The notes under the pieces were generated by a model. That model worked only from the letters and a program-made list of their open reading frames with translations. It made no database searches and had not been told where the DNA came from. A DNA stretch of 64,000 bases from Cellulomonas_A sp047229345 (lineage in GTDB: Bacteria > Actinomycetota > Actinomycetes > Actinomycetales > Cellulomonadaceae), in the NCBI RefSeq assembly GCF_047229345.1, contig NZ_JBFTER010000002.1, positions 45,394-109,393 of the forward strand, in the 5' to 3' direction. Position numbers and translations under genes: made by a program. Positions 9,109-17,793 of this stretch are shown one piece after another; the first letter of the stretch is position 1, and the number at the start of each line of letters is the position of its first letter.

Positions 9109-10791
9109 TCAGCGCACGCGTCGCACCCGGCCCGCGTCCCACACCGGCTCCGGGGTCTCCACGACCTCGCCGTCCGCCCCGAACGACAGGAACCGGTCGA
9201 AGCCGCGCGCGAACCACCGGTCGTGCGTCACGGCCACGACGGTCCCCTCGAACGCCTCCAGACCCGCCTCGAGCGCCTCCGCGGAGTGCAGGTCGAGGTT
9301 GTCGGTCGGCTCGTCGAGCAGCAGGAGCGTCGCGCCGCCGAGCTCGAGCAGCAGGATCTGGAACCGCGCCTGCTGGCCGCCCGAGAGCGTGTCGTAGGCC
9401 TGCTCCGCGGCCGCGACGAGCTCGTAGCGGTCGAGCGCCTTGCTCGCGGGCTCCCGGCCGAGCCCGGGCCGGTGCCCGTCGCCGCGGTGCAGGATCTCCA
9501 GGAGCGTGCGCCCCGCGAGCTCCGGGTGCGTGTGGTTCTGCGCGAACCACCCCGGCCGCACGCGCGAGCCGAGGACCGCGCGGCCGGTGTGCGCGACCGG
9601 CGCGACGCTCACGTCCCCCGCGGGCTCGTGCTCCGGGCCGGGGTCGGAGCCGCCGGTCGCGAGCAGCCGCAGGAAGTGCGACTTGCCCGAGCCGTTCGAC
9701 CCGAGCACCGCGACGCGCTCCCCGAACCACACCTCGAGGTCGAACGGCTTCATCAGGCCGGTCAGCTCGAGCCCGGTCGCGACGACCGCACGCTTGGCCG
9801 TCCGGCCGCCCCGCAGCCGCACGCGCACGTTCTGCTCGCGCGCCATGACCTGCGGTGGTCCGGCCTCCTCGAACTTGCGCAGGCGCGTCTGCGCGGCCTG
9901 GTAGCGCGAGGCGAGCCCGTCGTTGAACGCCGCCTTGTTCTTGAGCGTGAACACGAGGTCCTTGAGCTTCGCGTGCTCCTCCTCCCAGCGCCGCATGAGC
10001 TCCTCGAGCCGCGAGCGCCGGTCCTCGCGCGCCTGCGGGTACGTGCGGAACGAGCCGCCGTGCACCCAGATGCCCGAGCCCGCCGCGGTCGGCTCGAGGG
10101 TCGCGACCTGCGTGGCCGTCGTCGAGAGGAGCTCGCGGTCGTGGCTGACGAACAGGACCGTCTTGGGCGACGCCGCGAGCTGCTGCTCGAGCCAGCGCTT
10201 GGTCGGGACGTCGAGGTAGTTGTCGGGCTCGTCGAGCAGCAGGACCTCCTCGGGCCCGCGCAGCAGGGCCTCGAGCACGAGCCGCTTCTGCTCCCCGCCG
10301 GACAGCGTGCGCACCTCGCGGTGCTGCGCACGGTCGAAGGGGATCGACAGCACCGAGTCGGTGACCTGGTCCCAGCCGGCCTCGGCCTCGTAGCCGCCGA
10401 CGTCCGCCCAGTCGACGAGCGCCGTCGCGTACCGCATCTGCGCCGGCTCGTCGTCGACCTCCATGATGCCGAGCTCCGCGGCGGCGAGCTCGGTCGCGGC
10501 GTCCCGGACCGCCGCCGGCGCGAGCGACGCGAGCAGGTCGCGGACCGAGCGCTCGTCGTCGATCCGCCCGACCATCTGCCGCATCACGCCGAGTCCCCCG
10601 CTGCGCGCGACCGCTCCCCCGTGCGGCGCCTCGTCGCCGGCGACGATCCGCAGCAGCGTCGTCTTGCCGGCACCGTTCGGCCCGACGAGCGCGACCTTGG
10701 CCCCGTCCGCGACGCGCAGGTCGACCTCGTCGAGCAGCGGGCGGCCGTCGGGCAGGAAGTAGCTCACGGAGCTGATGTCGAGGTGTCCCAC
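9109..10791 (-). CDS. ABC-F family ATPase (ribosome-associated type)
   Basis: This 560-aa protein has two ABC domains and no membrane segment, defining the ABC-F class that acts at the ribosomal E site in translation control or antibiotic protection. Domain 1 has GPNGAGKT, LSGGEQKR and LLLDEPDNYLD; domain 2 has GSNGSGKS, LSGGQQARF and LLLDEPTDNLD. Between them is an Arg/Lys/Glu-rich helical linker (about 240-320), the ribosome-contacting arm. GTG at 10789-10791 (GHLDISSVSYF) is chosen because upstream residues are low-complexity. Whether it confers resistance cannot be decided by sight. Confidence 0.88.
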   Translation of the reverse strand: MGHLDISSVSYFLPDGRPLLDEVDLRVADGAKVALVGPNGAGKTTLLRIVAGDEAPHGGAVARSGGLGVMRQMVGRIDDERSVRDLLASLAPAAVRDAATELAAAELGIMEVDDEPAQMRYATALVDWADVGGYEAEAGWDQVTDSVLSIPFDRAQHREVRTLSGGEQKRLVLEALLRGPEEVLLLDEPDNYLDVPTKRWLEQQLAASPKTVLFVSHDRELLSTTATQVATLEPTAAGSGIWVHGGSFRTYPQAREDRRSRLEELMRRWEEEHAKLKDLVFTLKNKAAFNDGLASRYQAAQTRLRKFEEAGPPQVMAREQNVRVRLRGGRTAKRAVVATGLELTGLMKPFDLEVWFGERVAVLGSNGSGKSHFLRLLATGGSDPGPEHEPAGDVSVAPVAHTGRAVLGSRVRPGWFAQNHTHPELAGRTLLEILHRGDGHRPGLGREPASKALDRYELVAAAEQAYDTLSGGQQARFQILLLELGGATLLLLDEPTDNLDLHSAEALEAGLEAFEGTVVAVTHDRWFARGFDRFLSFGADGEVVETPEPVWDAGRVRRVR

Positions 10792-10915
10792 CCCACCAGT
10801 GTCCCGGGCCGCGAGCGGTGCGGGCGACCTCTTTCCCCGCGCACGCCCGCGCCGCGGCCCTCGCTGGCGGGCGCTCCCCTCGCAGGTCACGCGCCGCGGT
10901 GCCATCGTGAGTGCC

Positions 10916-11530
10916 ATGAGTGAAGACACCCCGGCCACCAGCACCGACCCGGCCCTCGGCTCCGAGGGCGACACGAACCAGCTGCCCGGCGAGGACACGC
11001 TCGCGGAGCCCGACGACGACACGATGCTCGAGGAGGGCTACTCGCCGCCCGACCACCCGCGCCCCAACCACTTCGGGGAGACCGCGTGGGAGCAGGCGCA
11101 CGGCGAGACGCTCACGCAGCGGCTCGACGAGGAGGAGCCCGAGGTCTGGGAGGAGCGGCGGCCCGGTGACCCGAACGTCGCGCCCGACGGAGCGGGTCAG
11201 CTCGTCGAGGACGACGACGCGGTCGCGGCGCACGGCACCGACGCGTTCGCGATCGAGACCGGCTCGACCGCCGGCACGGTGAGCGCCGAGGAGGCCGCGA
11301 TCCACGTCGTCGACGACGAGGAGATCGTGCTCGACCAGCTCGAGACCGCCGACGCGGGCGACGAGACGTTCGAGGACGAGGACCCCCGTGTCGACACGGA
11401 CCTCCTGGTCGACGACGTGTCGGCGGACGCCGACGGCGGCACCGACCGCGACGTCGTGGGCGACCTCGGCCTCACCGAGGACCCGAGCAGCACCGACGCG
11501 CCGTACCTCGCGCCCGACGACCGGGCCTGA
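10916..11530 (+). CDS. DUF5709-type acidic protein
   Basis: This 204-aa very acidic protein starts with ATG. Residues about 20-75 (LPGEDTLAEPDDDTMLEEGYSPP, then GETLTQRLDEEEPEV) match the pattern I know from actinobacterial DUF5709 proteins, where EGYSPP followed by a GESLxQRLAEE-like block is diagnostic. The rest is rich in Asp, Glu, Ala and Thr and is likely disordered. Function is unknown. It is divergent from the ABC-F gene (124-bp gap) and convergent with truA. Confidence 0.75.
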   Translation: MSEDTPATSTDPALGSEGDTNQLPGEDTLAEPDDDTMLEEGYSPPDHPRPNHFGETAWEQAHGETLTQRLDEEEPEVWEERRPGDPNVAPDGAGQLVEDDDAVAAHGTDAFAIETGSTAGTVSAEEAAIHVVDDEEIVLDQLETADAGDETFEDEDPRVDTDLLVDDVSADADGGTDRDVVGDLGLTEDPSSTDAPYLAPDDRA

Positions 11531-11539
11531 CCCGGCGGA

Positions 11540-11573
11540 CGACGCGGCACCCCGCCTGCGAGGTGCCGCGTCG
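11540..11573. terminator. Bidirectional terminator, perfect 12-bp stem
   Basis: CGACGCGGCACC at 11540-11551 pairs perfectly with GGTGCCGCGTCG at 11562-11573 around a 10-nt loop. It starts 9 bp after the DUF5709 gene and lies 113 bp beyond the truA stop, so it can serve both convergent genes. Confidence 0.75.
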
Positions 11574-11686
11574 CCGTGCTGTGCGGCTCCCCCGGGTGCG
11601 CGCCGGCTCGGCCGGCGTTCCGGCTCGCGCCCAGCACCCCGTCGACCGACGCGCCCGCGCGCGGGCTCCCGGGGCGCCGTGCGCGG

Positions 11687-12577
11687 TCAGCCCTCGTCGG
11701 TGCAGCGCCCGCGGAGCACGTCGACGTCGTCCGCCGCACGTGTCGCACGCGTCTGCTCGGCCCGTGCGGCGAGCTCCTCGTCCGGCGGGTACGCGACCTC
11801 CTCGAGCGTGAGCCCGAGCGCCGCGACGACCGCGCTCCCCGGGTCGCGCCGCCGCCCCGCGAGGAGGTCCGCGGGCCACGTCACGTCCCGTCGCCCCTCC
11901 CCGACCGCGATGCTCGCCCCGACGAGCGCCCGGACCATGCTGTGGCAGAAGGCGTCGGCCTGGACGTGCGCGACGACGAGCCCCGCGTCGGCCCCGACCT
12001 CGGGCCGCTCCCAGCGCAGCACCTCGAGCGTGCGGATCGTCGTGGCGCCAGGCCGCGGGCGGCAGAACGCCGCGAAGTCGTGCCGCCCGAGCAGGAGGCG
12101 CGCCGCCGTGTCCATCGCGTCGACGTCGAGGCGCGCGCGGTGCCACAGGACGTGGGTGCGCCGCAACGGGTCGCGCAGCAGGGCGTCGTCGCAGACCCGG
12201 TACGTGTAGCGGCGCCGCAGCGCGGAGAAGCGCGCGTCGAAGCCCGGCGGGGCGACGCTCACCCGGTGCACGACGACGTCCTGCGGCAGGACGCCCGCGA
12301 GGCGCGTGGCGAGCGCCTCGGCCGGGGTCCGCGTCGTGCGCCCGACCACGCGCTCCCACGCTTCCGGCGCGACGTCCACGTGCGCCACCTGGCCCCGGGC
12401 GTGCACGCCCGCGTCCGTGCGACCCGCGACCGCGACGCGCGGGTTCTCGGTCCGCAGCACCCGCCCGAGCGCGTCCTCGAGCACCCCCTGGACCGTGCGC
12501 AGCCCGGGCTGACGCGCCCAGCCCGCGAAGTCGGTCCCGTCGTAGGCGAGGTCGAGACGGACACGCACGCTGCTCAC
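11687..12577 (-). CDS. truA: tRNA pseudouridine(38-40) synthase TruA
   Basis: This 296-aa enzyme isomerises uridines 38-40 in tRNA anticodon arms. It begins VRVRLDLAYDGTDFAGWARQ and carries the catalytic Asp in GRTDAGVHA (about residue 55), with FSALRRRYTYRV and FCHSMVRALVG downstream. GTG at 12575-12577 is chosen; GTG at 12566-12568 or 12584-12586 is also possible. In many actinobacteria truA directly follows rplQ; here two genes separate them. Confidence 0.92.
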   Translation of the reverse strand: MSSVRVRLDLAYDGTDFAGWARQPGLRTVQGVLEDALGRVLRTENPRVAVAGRTDAGVHARGQVAHVDVAPEAWERVVGRTTRTPAEALATRLAGVLPQDVVVHRVSVAPPGFDARFSALRRRYTYRVCDDALLRDPLRRTHVLWHRARLDVDAMDTAARLLLGRHDFAAFCRPRPGATTIRTLEVLRWERPEVGADAGLVVAHVQADAFCHSMVRALVGASIAVGEGRRDVTWPADLLAGRRRDPGSAVVAALGLTLEEVAYPPDEELAARAEQTRATRAADDVDVLRGRCTDEG

Positions 12578-12807
12578 GCCGGACACCGTAACGCCCCGGG
12601 GCCAGCACCTCGGCCGCGCGCCGGCACCGTCGGGGGCCGTCGGCCCCGGCGGGTCGTCCGGAGCCGGGGCATCGGGGTGGCAGCGTCGACCGCCCGCTCC
12701 GGACGCGGTCGACGTCGTGCGCCACCCCCAGGGCGGTGCTGCGGCTCGTCCTCGTCGAACGGGGGCCGCCGCCGGCTCGGACCGGTGGACCGCGCCCACG
12801 GTGGCGT

Positions 12808-12813
12808 TAGCGT
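12808..12813 (+). promoter_or_regulatory. Candidate -10 box for leaderless ROK gene
   Basis: TAGCGT ends 6 nt before the ATG at 12820, the spacing expected when transcription starts on the A of ATG. A weak TGGACC lies 16 nt upstream of it (12786-12791). No Shine-Dalgarno sequence is seen. Confidence 0.5.
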
Positions 12814-12819
12814 GGACGG

Positions 12820-13611
12820 ATGGCTGCACCCGTCGCCCCCGGCCCGAGCGGTCGCGCGTCGTTCACCCTCGCGGTCGACTGCGGCGGCGGCGGGATCAAG
12901 GCCTCGGTGCTCGACGCCGCGGGGACGCTGCACGCACCCGCGGTCCGCGTCCCGACCCCCTACCCGCTGCCGCCCGAGCGGCTCGTCGAGACCATCGCCT
13001 CGATCGCGGAGGGCCTGCCGCGCGCCGAGCGGGCGACCGTCGGGATGCCCGGCATGGTGCGGCACGGCGTCGTCGTCGCGACCCCGCACTACGTGACGCG
13101 CTCGGGCCCCCACACGCGCGTCGACCCGGCGCTCGTCGCGCTCTGGTCCGGGTGCGACATCGGTGCCCTGCTCGAGGCGCGGCTCGGCGTGCCGACGCTC
13201 GTGCTCAACGACGCCGAGGTGCACGGCGCGGGCGTCGTGTCCGGGACCGGCGTCGAGCTCGTGCTCACGCTCGGCACGGGGCTCGGCTCGGCGCTGTTCG
13301 ACGGCGGCGTGCTCGCGCCGCACCTCGAGCTCTCGCACGCGCCCGTGCGCCGCGACACCACCTACGACTCCTACATCGGCCAGATCGAGCGGGCGCGGCT
13401 CGGCAACGGGCTCTGGTCTCGGCGCGTGCGCCGGGTCGTGGACGGTCTGCGGCCCGTGTTCCTGTGGGACCGGCTCTACCTCGGCGGCGGGAACGCGCGC
13501 CAGATCACCCCGCAGGTGCTCGCCCGGCTCGGGGACGACGTCGTCGTCGTGCCGAACCAGGCGGGCATCGTCGGTGGCGTGCGGGCGTGGGAGCTGCGCC
13601 GCCCGGACTGA
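12820..13611 (+). CDS. ROK family kinase, polyphosphate-glucokinase-like
   Basis: This 263-aa protein has the phosphate loop FTLAVDCGGGGIKASVLD, NDAEVHGAG with the candidate catalytic Asp, and the second loop LTLGTGLGSALF followed by HLELSH. This layout, lacking the zinc motif of ordinary ROK sugar kinases, resembles actinobacterial polyphosphate/ATP-dependent glucokinases. The ELGH of true PPGK is changed to ELSH and the first loop is Gly-enriched, so phosphate-donor preference is uncertain. It probably phosphorylates glucose or a related sugar. Confidence 0.72.
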   Translation: MAAPVAPGPSGRASFTLAVDCGGGGIKASVLDAAGTLHAPAVRVPTPYPLPPERLVETIASIAEGLPRAERATVGMPGMVRHGVVVATPHYVTRSGPHTRVDPALVALWSGCDIGALLEARLGVPTLVLNDAEVHGAGVVSGTGVELVLTLGTGLGSALFDGGVLAPHLELSHAPVRRDTTYDSYIGQIERARLGNGLWSRRVRRVVDGLRPVFLWDRLYLGGGNARQITPQVLARLGDDVVVVPNQAGIVGGVRAWELRRPD

Positions 13612-13640
13612 GCTCGGGGTCGCTCAGCGTCCGAACCCTG

Positions 13641-13682
13641 GGCGTCCGGCGTCCGGCGCCCGGCGCCCGGCGTCCGGCGTCC
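13641..13682. repeat. Six-copy 7-bp tandem repeat
   Basis: GGCGTCC/GGCGCCC heptamers run without interruption: two GGCGTCC, two GGCGCCC, two GGCGTCC. They lie in the 91-bp gap between two convergent genes and may replace a terminator. Confidence 0.7.
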
Positions 13683-13702
13683 CGGCGGCGTCCCCGCGTC
13701 GC

Positions 13703-14581
13703 TCAGCGGACCGCAGCCCTCGGCGTGCCGTCCACCGGGACGCGTCGGCCACGAGCCGATCGGGCCCGCGGCTCGCTCTCGAGCTCGTCGAGCGCCTCGA
13801 GCACGGTGCGCGTGAAGCGCTCGGGCGCGACGAGGCTCACGAGGTGCGTCGCGCGCGGCACCACGACGAGCCGCCCGTCCCGGCACGCCGCCAGGAAACG
13901 CCGCTCCTCGCCGCGGAAGTGGTCGAACCGCCCGTTGACGAGCCACACCGGGACGTCGATGCGGGCGAGGTCCTCGAGCGGGGTGCACGCCGACACCTCG
14001 CGCAGCACGTCCTCGACGACATGCAGCGCGAACCCGCCCGCGCCCGCGTCCTCGGCGGCCGACGGCGGCAGCACCCGCTCGACGAGGAGCTGGTTGAGGG
14101 CAGCACCGTGGTCCGGCAGCCGGACGATCCCGCGCGCGGCGAGCGACCACCCGGCGACGAGCGGGCGCACCGGCCGCGTCGAGCACGCCGCTGCGACGAG
14201 GCCCGCGACCTGCTCGGGGTGCGCCGCGGCGTGGGCCATCCCGATGTACCCGCCGAGCGACAGCCCGACCACGAGCGCTCGCCCGCCGACCTCGTCGACC
14301 GCCTCCCGAACCGTCTCGATCGCGCCCGCGCGCGTGAAGCGCTCGTCGAGGCGCGTGCCGTGCCCCGGGAGGTCCGGGGCGGCGACGCGCCGACCCGCCG
14401 CCTCGAGCGCCTGCACCTGCGCGCGCCACATGGTCGACGACGTCCGCAGCCCGTGCAGCAGCACCACGGGCAGCGTGCCGGGCCGTGCTCGCACCCCGCT
14501 GGTCGGCGGCACGCTCTGCACCTGGGCACCGGGCTCGCCGCCCGAGCCGGCACGGGTCTCGCGGGACGCGTCGGTCGTCAT
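13703..14581 (-). CDS. Alpha/beta-fold hydrolase
   Basis: This 292-aa protein has the fold's landmarks: PVVLLHGLRTSSTMW (oxyanion strand), nucleophile elbow GLSLGG, an acid in VNGRFDHF and the catalytic His in PRATHLVSL. There is no signal peptide. The substrate cannot be inferred. ATG at 14579-14581 is chosen; further upstream the frame runs into 32-bp tandem repeats whose length is not a multiple of three, so they are non-coding. It is transcribed away from rplQ. Confidence 0.8.
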   Translation of the reverse strand: MTTDASRETRAGSGGEPGAQVQSVPPTSGVRARPGTLPVVLLHGLRTSSTMWRAQVQALEAAGRRVAAPDLPGHGTRLDERFTRAGAIETVREAVDEVGGRALVVGLSLGGYIGMAHAAAHPEQVAGLVAAACSTRPVRPLVAGWSLAARGIVRLPDHGAALNQLLVERVLPPSAAEDAGAGGFALHVVEDVLREVSACTPLEDLARIDVPVWLVNGRFDHFRGEERRFLAACRDGRLVVVPRATHLVSLVAPERFTRTVLEALDELESEPRARSARGRRVPVDGTPRAAVR

Positions 14582-14668
14582 CCTCGGAGTCTCGCACCGG
14601 CCGTGCGCGGTCCGCACGCGGGTACGACGCCCGCGGGCGCGAGACGCGACCGGACGCGGAGCCGCCCG

Positions 14669-14860
14669 GTGCGACACCGACCCGGCGCGGAACCGGCCCC
14701 GTGCGACACGAAACCGGCGTCGAACCGGCACGGCGCGACACCAGCCCGGCGCGGAACCGGCCCCGTGCGACACGAAACCGGCGTCGAACCGGCACGGCGC
14801 GACACCATCCCGGCGCCGAACCGGCCTGGCGCGACACCGATCCGCCGCGACACCGACCGG
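14669..14860. repeat. Six-copy 32-bp tandem repeat
   Basis: Units start at 14669, 14701, 14733, 14765, 14797 and 14829, each 32 bp and each opening with GTGCGACAC or GCGCGACAC. Units 2 and 4 are identical; units 1 and 3 are nearly so, giving a 64-bp higher-order period; the last is degenerate. They occupy the 334-bp gap between the hydrolase start and rplQ end, in which no gene is seen. There are no spacers, so it is not a CRISPR array. Confidence 0.85.
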
Positions 14861-14870
14861 GTACGACGAA

Positions 14871-14900
14871 GGCCCGGACCGGGTCTCCCCGGTCCGGGCC
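14871..14900 (-). terminator. rplQ operon terminator
   Basis: GGCCCGGACC at 14871-14880 pairs with GGTCCGGGCC at 14891-14900 and GGG/CCC extends it to 13 bp. On the transcribed strand the loop is GAGA, a stable GNRA tetraloop. It lies 15 nt after the rplQ stop; a weak TTCGTCG follows rather than a U tract. Confidence 0.8.
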
Positions 14901-14915
14901 TCGCGTCGGTGGTGC

Positions 14916-15473
14916 TCAGGCCTTGTCGGCGCTGTCCTCGGCCGGAGCCTCGGTCGCCTCGGCGGCCGGGGCCTCCGTGGTCTCCTCGACGACGGCCTGG
15001 TCGGCAGCCGGCTCCTCGGCGGCGGGCGCCGCGGCGTCCTTCGTCGAGGCCTTCTTCGGGGCGGACTTCGCGGCCGTCTTCTCGGCCTCGCGCACGACAG
15101 CCTGCTTCGGCGAGAGCGGCTCGAGGACGAGCTCGATCACGGCCATCGGCGCGTTGTCGCCCTTGCGGGGGCCGATCTTGGTGATGCGCGTGTAGCCACC
15201 CTGACGCTCGGCCACGGCCGGGGCGATCTCGGTGAACAGCGTGTGCACGACCGACTTGTCCTTGACGACCGTCAGCACGCGACGGCGGGCCGCGAGGTCA
15301 CCGCGCTTGGCGAACGTGACGAGCCGCTCGGCGAGAGGACGCAGGCGCTTGGCCTTCGTCTCCGTCGTCGTGATGCGCTTGTGCTCGAACAGCGCCGTGG
15401 CCAGGTTGGCCAGGATGAGCCGCTCGTGCGCCGGGCCGCCACCGAGACGAGGACCCTTGGTGGGCGTAGGCAT
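14916..15473 (-). CDS. rplQ: 50S ribosomal protein L17
   Basis: This 185-aa protein has an L17 core of about 120 residues (MPTPTKGPRLGGGPAHERLI, then KRITTTETKAKRLRPLAE, with a TRITKIGPRKGDNA block). It binds near the tunnel exit. The last 60 residues are Ala/Glu/Pro-rich, an extension common in actinobacterial L17. ATG start with AAGGAG upstream. It is the last gene of the alpha-type cluster, 70 nt after rpoA and before a strong terminator. Confidence 0.97.
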   Translation of the reverse strand: MPTPTKGPRLGGGPAHERLILANLATALFEHKRITTTETKAKRLRPLAERLVTFAKRGDLAARRRVLTVVKDKSVVHTLFTEIAPAVAERQGGYTRITKIGPRKGDNAPMAVIELVLEPLSPKQAVVREAEKTAAKSAPKKASTKDAAAPAAEEPAADQAVVEETTEAPAAEATEAPAEDSADKA

Positions 15474-15543
15474 GGTCTTTACTCCTTGAGGTCAGTGAAG
15501 GGCTGTGCGCGGGCCGGACGGGCCGCACGCCTCCCGGGGGGCG

Positions 15544-16557
15544 TCAGTACTGCTCGTCCTCGGTGAAGTCGCCCTCGTCGCCGTCGTAGTAGCCGGCGGC
15601 GGCGGTCGGGTCGAAGTCGAGCGGGCTGTCCTTGAGGGACAGGCCGAGCTCGGCCAGCTTCTCCTTGACCTCGGTGATGGACTTCGCGCCGAAGTTGCGG
15701 ATGTCCAGGAGGTCGGCCTCGCTGCGCGCCACGAGCTCACCCACGGAGTGGATGCCCTCACGCTTGAGGCAGTTGTACGACCGGATCGTGAGCTGCAGGT
15801 CCTCGATCGGGAGCGCGAGGTCGGCGGCGAGCGCGGCGTCCGTCGGCGACGGGCCGATCTCGATGCCCTCGGCCTCGACGTTCAGCTCGCGGGCGAGACC
15901 GAACAGCTCGACCAGCGTCTTGCCCGCGGAGGCGAGGGCGTCGCGCGGCGTGATCGCGGCCTTCGTCTCGACGTCGACGATGAGCTTGTCGAAGTCCGTG
16001 CGCTGCTCGACACGCGTCGCCTCGACCTTGTACGTCACCTTGAGGACCGGCGAGTAGATCGAGTCGACCGGCACGCGGCCGATCTCGGCGTCGTACGACT
16101 TGTTCTGGTTCGCCGAGACGTACCCGCGACCGCGCTCGACCGTGAGCTCGATCTCGAGCTTGCCCTTCTCGTTGAGCGTCGCGAGGTGCAGGTCCGGGTT
16201 GTGGACCTCGACCCCGGCCGGCGGCACGATGTCGGCGGCCGTGACGACGCCGGCGCCCTGCTTGCGCAGGTACATCACGACGGGCTCGTCGTTCTCCGAG
16301 GAGACGACGAGGTTCTTGATGTTGAGGATGATCTCGGTGACGTCCTCCTTGACCCCGGGCACGGTCGTGAACTCGTGCAGCACGCCGTCGATCCGGATGG
16401 ACGTGACGGCAGCACCGGGGATCGAGGAGAGCAGGGTGCGGCGGAGCGAGTTGCCGAGCGTGTAGCCGAAGCCCGGCTCGAGCGGCTCGATGGAGAACCG
16501 CGACCGGTTCTCCGAGATGACCTCTTCGGTCAGGGTGGGGCGCTGTGCGATGAGCAC
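15544..16557 (-). CDS. rpoA: RNA polymerase alpha subunit
   Basis: This 337-aa subunit nucleates RNA polymerase assembly and contacts UP elements. The N-terminal dimerisation domain contains FSIEPLEPGFGYTLGNSLRR and the flexible linker precedes the C-terminal domain with LTIRSYNCLKREGI and RNFGAKSITEVKEKL. The end is acidic. GTG start. It is followed by rplQ and preceded by rpsK across a 148-bp gap holding a very stable hairpin, so its level could be set separately from S11 and S13. Confidence 0.98.
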   Translation of the reverse strand: MLIAQRPTLTEEVISENRSRFSIEPLEPGFGYTLGNSLRRTLLSSIPGAAVTSIRIDGVLHEFTTVPGVKEDVTEIILNIKNLVVSSENDEPVVMYLRKQGAGVVTAADIVPPAGVEVHNPDLHLATLNEKGKLEIELTVERGRGYVSANQNKSYDAEIGRVPVDSIYSPVLKVTYKVEATRVEQRTDFDKLIVDVETKAAITPRDALASAGKTLVELFGLARELNVEAEGIEIGPSPTDAALAADLALPIEDLQLTIRSYNCLKREGIHSVGELVARSEADLLDIRNFGAKSITEVKEKLAELGLSLKDSPLDFDPTAAAGYYDGDEGDFTEDEQY

Positions 16558-16658
16558 TTCTGGTTTCCTCTCAGCGCGCGTCCGCCATATGACGCTGCGC
16601 AGCTACTGCTGGCCGACCCGGTCTCGGTCCACCCGGTCGGTGAGTCGTGCACGGCTGA

Positions 16659-16694
16659 GCCGGGTCGCTGCGGGCACTCCCGCGGCGACCCGGC
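16659..16694 (-). terminator. Strong hairpin between rpsK and rpoA
   Basis: GCCGGGTCGC at 16659-16668 pairs with GCGACCCGGC at 16685-16694; a T-G wobble and GCGGG/CCCGC continue it to 16 pairs around loop CACT. It begins 11 nt after the rpsK stop. It may be a partial terminator or an RNA-processing and stability element. Confidence 0.7.
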
Positions 16695-16705
16695 CCACCG
16701 GTGGA

Positions 16706-17107
16706 TCAGACGCGGCGACGCTTCGGGGGACGGCACCCGTTGTGCGCCTGGGGCGTCACGTCCTGGATCGAGCCGACCTCGAGGCCGGTGGCCTGCAGCG
16801 AGCGGATCGCGGTCTCACGGCCGGAGCCGGGACCCTTGACGAAGACGTCGACCTTCTTCATGCCGTGCTCCTGCGCACGACGCGCGGCGGCCTCGGCAGC
16901 GAGCTGCGCGGCGAACGGCGTCGACTTGCGCGAGCCCTTGAAGCCGACCTGGCCGGACGAGGCCCAGGCGATGACGGCGCCCGACGGGTCGGTGATCGAG
17001 ACGATGGTGTTGTTGAACGTGCTCTTGATGTGCGCCTGGCCGTGGGAGACGTTCTTCTTCTCCTTGCGGCGCGGCTTGCGCACGGCGGTACGGGACTTGG
17101 GAGGCAT
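16706..17107 (-). CDS. rpsK: 30S ribosomal protein S11
   Basis: This 133-aa S11 lies on the 30S platform near the mRNA exit. It shows HIKSTFNNTIVSITDP, ARRAQEHGMKKVDVFVKGPG and the C-terminal DVTPQAHNGCRPPKRRRV. ATG start. There is no rpsD between it and rpoA. It follows rpsM after 90 nt. Confidence 0.98.
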   Translation of the reverse strand: MPPKSRTAVRKPRRKEKKNVSHGQAHIKSTFNNTIVSITDPSGAVIAWASSGQVGFKGSRKSTPFAAQLAAEAAARRAQEHGMKKVDVFVKGPGSGRETAIRSLQATGLEVGSIQDVTPQAHNGCRPPKRRRV

Positions 17108-17197
17108 GTGGGTTCTCTTCCGGGTCTGCGGGGGTCGTGAGGTCGGGTGTCCGACGCGCGGGCCGCGGCGCTGTGCGCGCCGCCTGCCCGTCGCGGG

Positions 17198-17578
17198 CTA
17201 CTTCCGGCCGGCCTTCTTCTTGCCGGCGACGGTGCGCTTCGGACCCTTGCGGGTGCGCGCGTTGGTCTTGGTGCGCTGACCGCGCACCGGAAGGCCACGA
17301 CGGTGGCGGAGGCCCTCGTAGGACCCGATCTCGACCTTGCGGCGGATGTCCGCAGCGACCTCACGGCGAAGGTCACCCTCGAGCTTGTAGTTGCCCTCGA
17401 GGTAGTCGCGCAGCGCGACGAGCTCGGTGTCACCGAGGTCCTTCACGCGGACGTCCGGGGAGATGCCGGTCGCGGCCAGCGTCTGCTGGGCGCGGGTCCG
17501 GCCGACGCCAAAGATGTAGGTGAGCGCGATCTCGAGCCGCTTCTCGCGGGGGAGGTCGACGCCGACAAGACGTGCCAT
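17198..17578 (-). CDS. rpsM: 30S ribosomal protein S13
   Basis: This 126-aa S13 sits at the top of the 30S head, touching L5 and the P-site tRNA. It starts MARLVGVDLPREKRLEIALTY and has the helix-turn-helix GIGRT-like block (FGVGRTRAQQ) and RHRRGLPVRGQRTKTNARTR. It ends in a Lys-rich tail. ATG start. A 215-nt structured spacer separates it from rpmJ. Confidence 0.98.
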   Translation of the reverse strand: MARLVGVDLPREKRLEIALTYIFGVGRTRAQQTLAATGISPDVRVKDLGDTELVALRDYLEGNYKLEGDLRREVAADIRRKVEIGSYEGLRHRRGLPVRGQRTKTNARTRKGPKRTVAGKKKAGRK

Positions 17579-17664
17579 GTGCCTGGTGGCTCCTGTACTG
17601 CATCGGAGGTCTTCCGCACGGCCCTCCCGCGTTCTGCGGGCCCCGGCCTCCGACCGAGGGTTCG

Positions 17665-17708
17665 CCGGCGCGGTCCCGCGGACCCGGAGGTCCGTGGTGC
17701 TGCGCCGG
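17665..17708 (-). other. Structured spacer between rpmJ and rpsM
   Basis: CCGGCGC at 17665-17671 can pair with GCGCCGG at 17702-17708, enclosing a second hairpin GGACC/GGTCC (17680-17684 and 17689-17693). The gap (17579-17793) is long for neighbouring ribosomal genes and holds no open frame I can support. Confidence 0.4.
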
Positions 17709-17793
17709 AGTGGCTGTGCGCTTGCTGGCCCTTCCCGGGAGAACCGGGGGCGGGGGCCGGTGGTGCTGCTCGGGCCTGCCGAGCGTCAGGGCG

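Noticed and set aside
9109..10791. Calling the ABC-F protein a named antibiotic-resistance factor
   Set aside because: The class is clear but the subfamily, and so any resistance, cannot be read from motifs alone.
13612..13702. Terminator between the ROK and hydrolase genes
   Set aside because: The 7-bp GGCGTCC repeats offer many weak pairings but no distinct stem-loop.
14669..14860. CRISPR array suspected from regular 32-bp repeats
   Set aside because: Units are contiguous with no unique spacers, and no cas genes are in the window.
16558..16705. Missing rpsD between rpsK and rpoA taken as a deletion
   Set aside because: Many actinobacteria, including Streptomyces and Micrococcales, have rpsD elsewhere; the gap holds a hairpin but no gene remnant.
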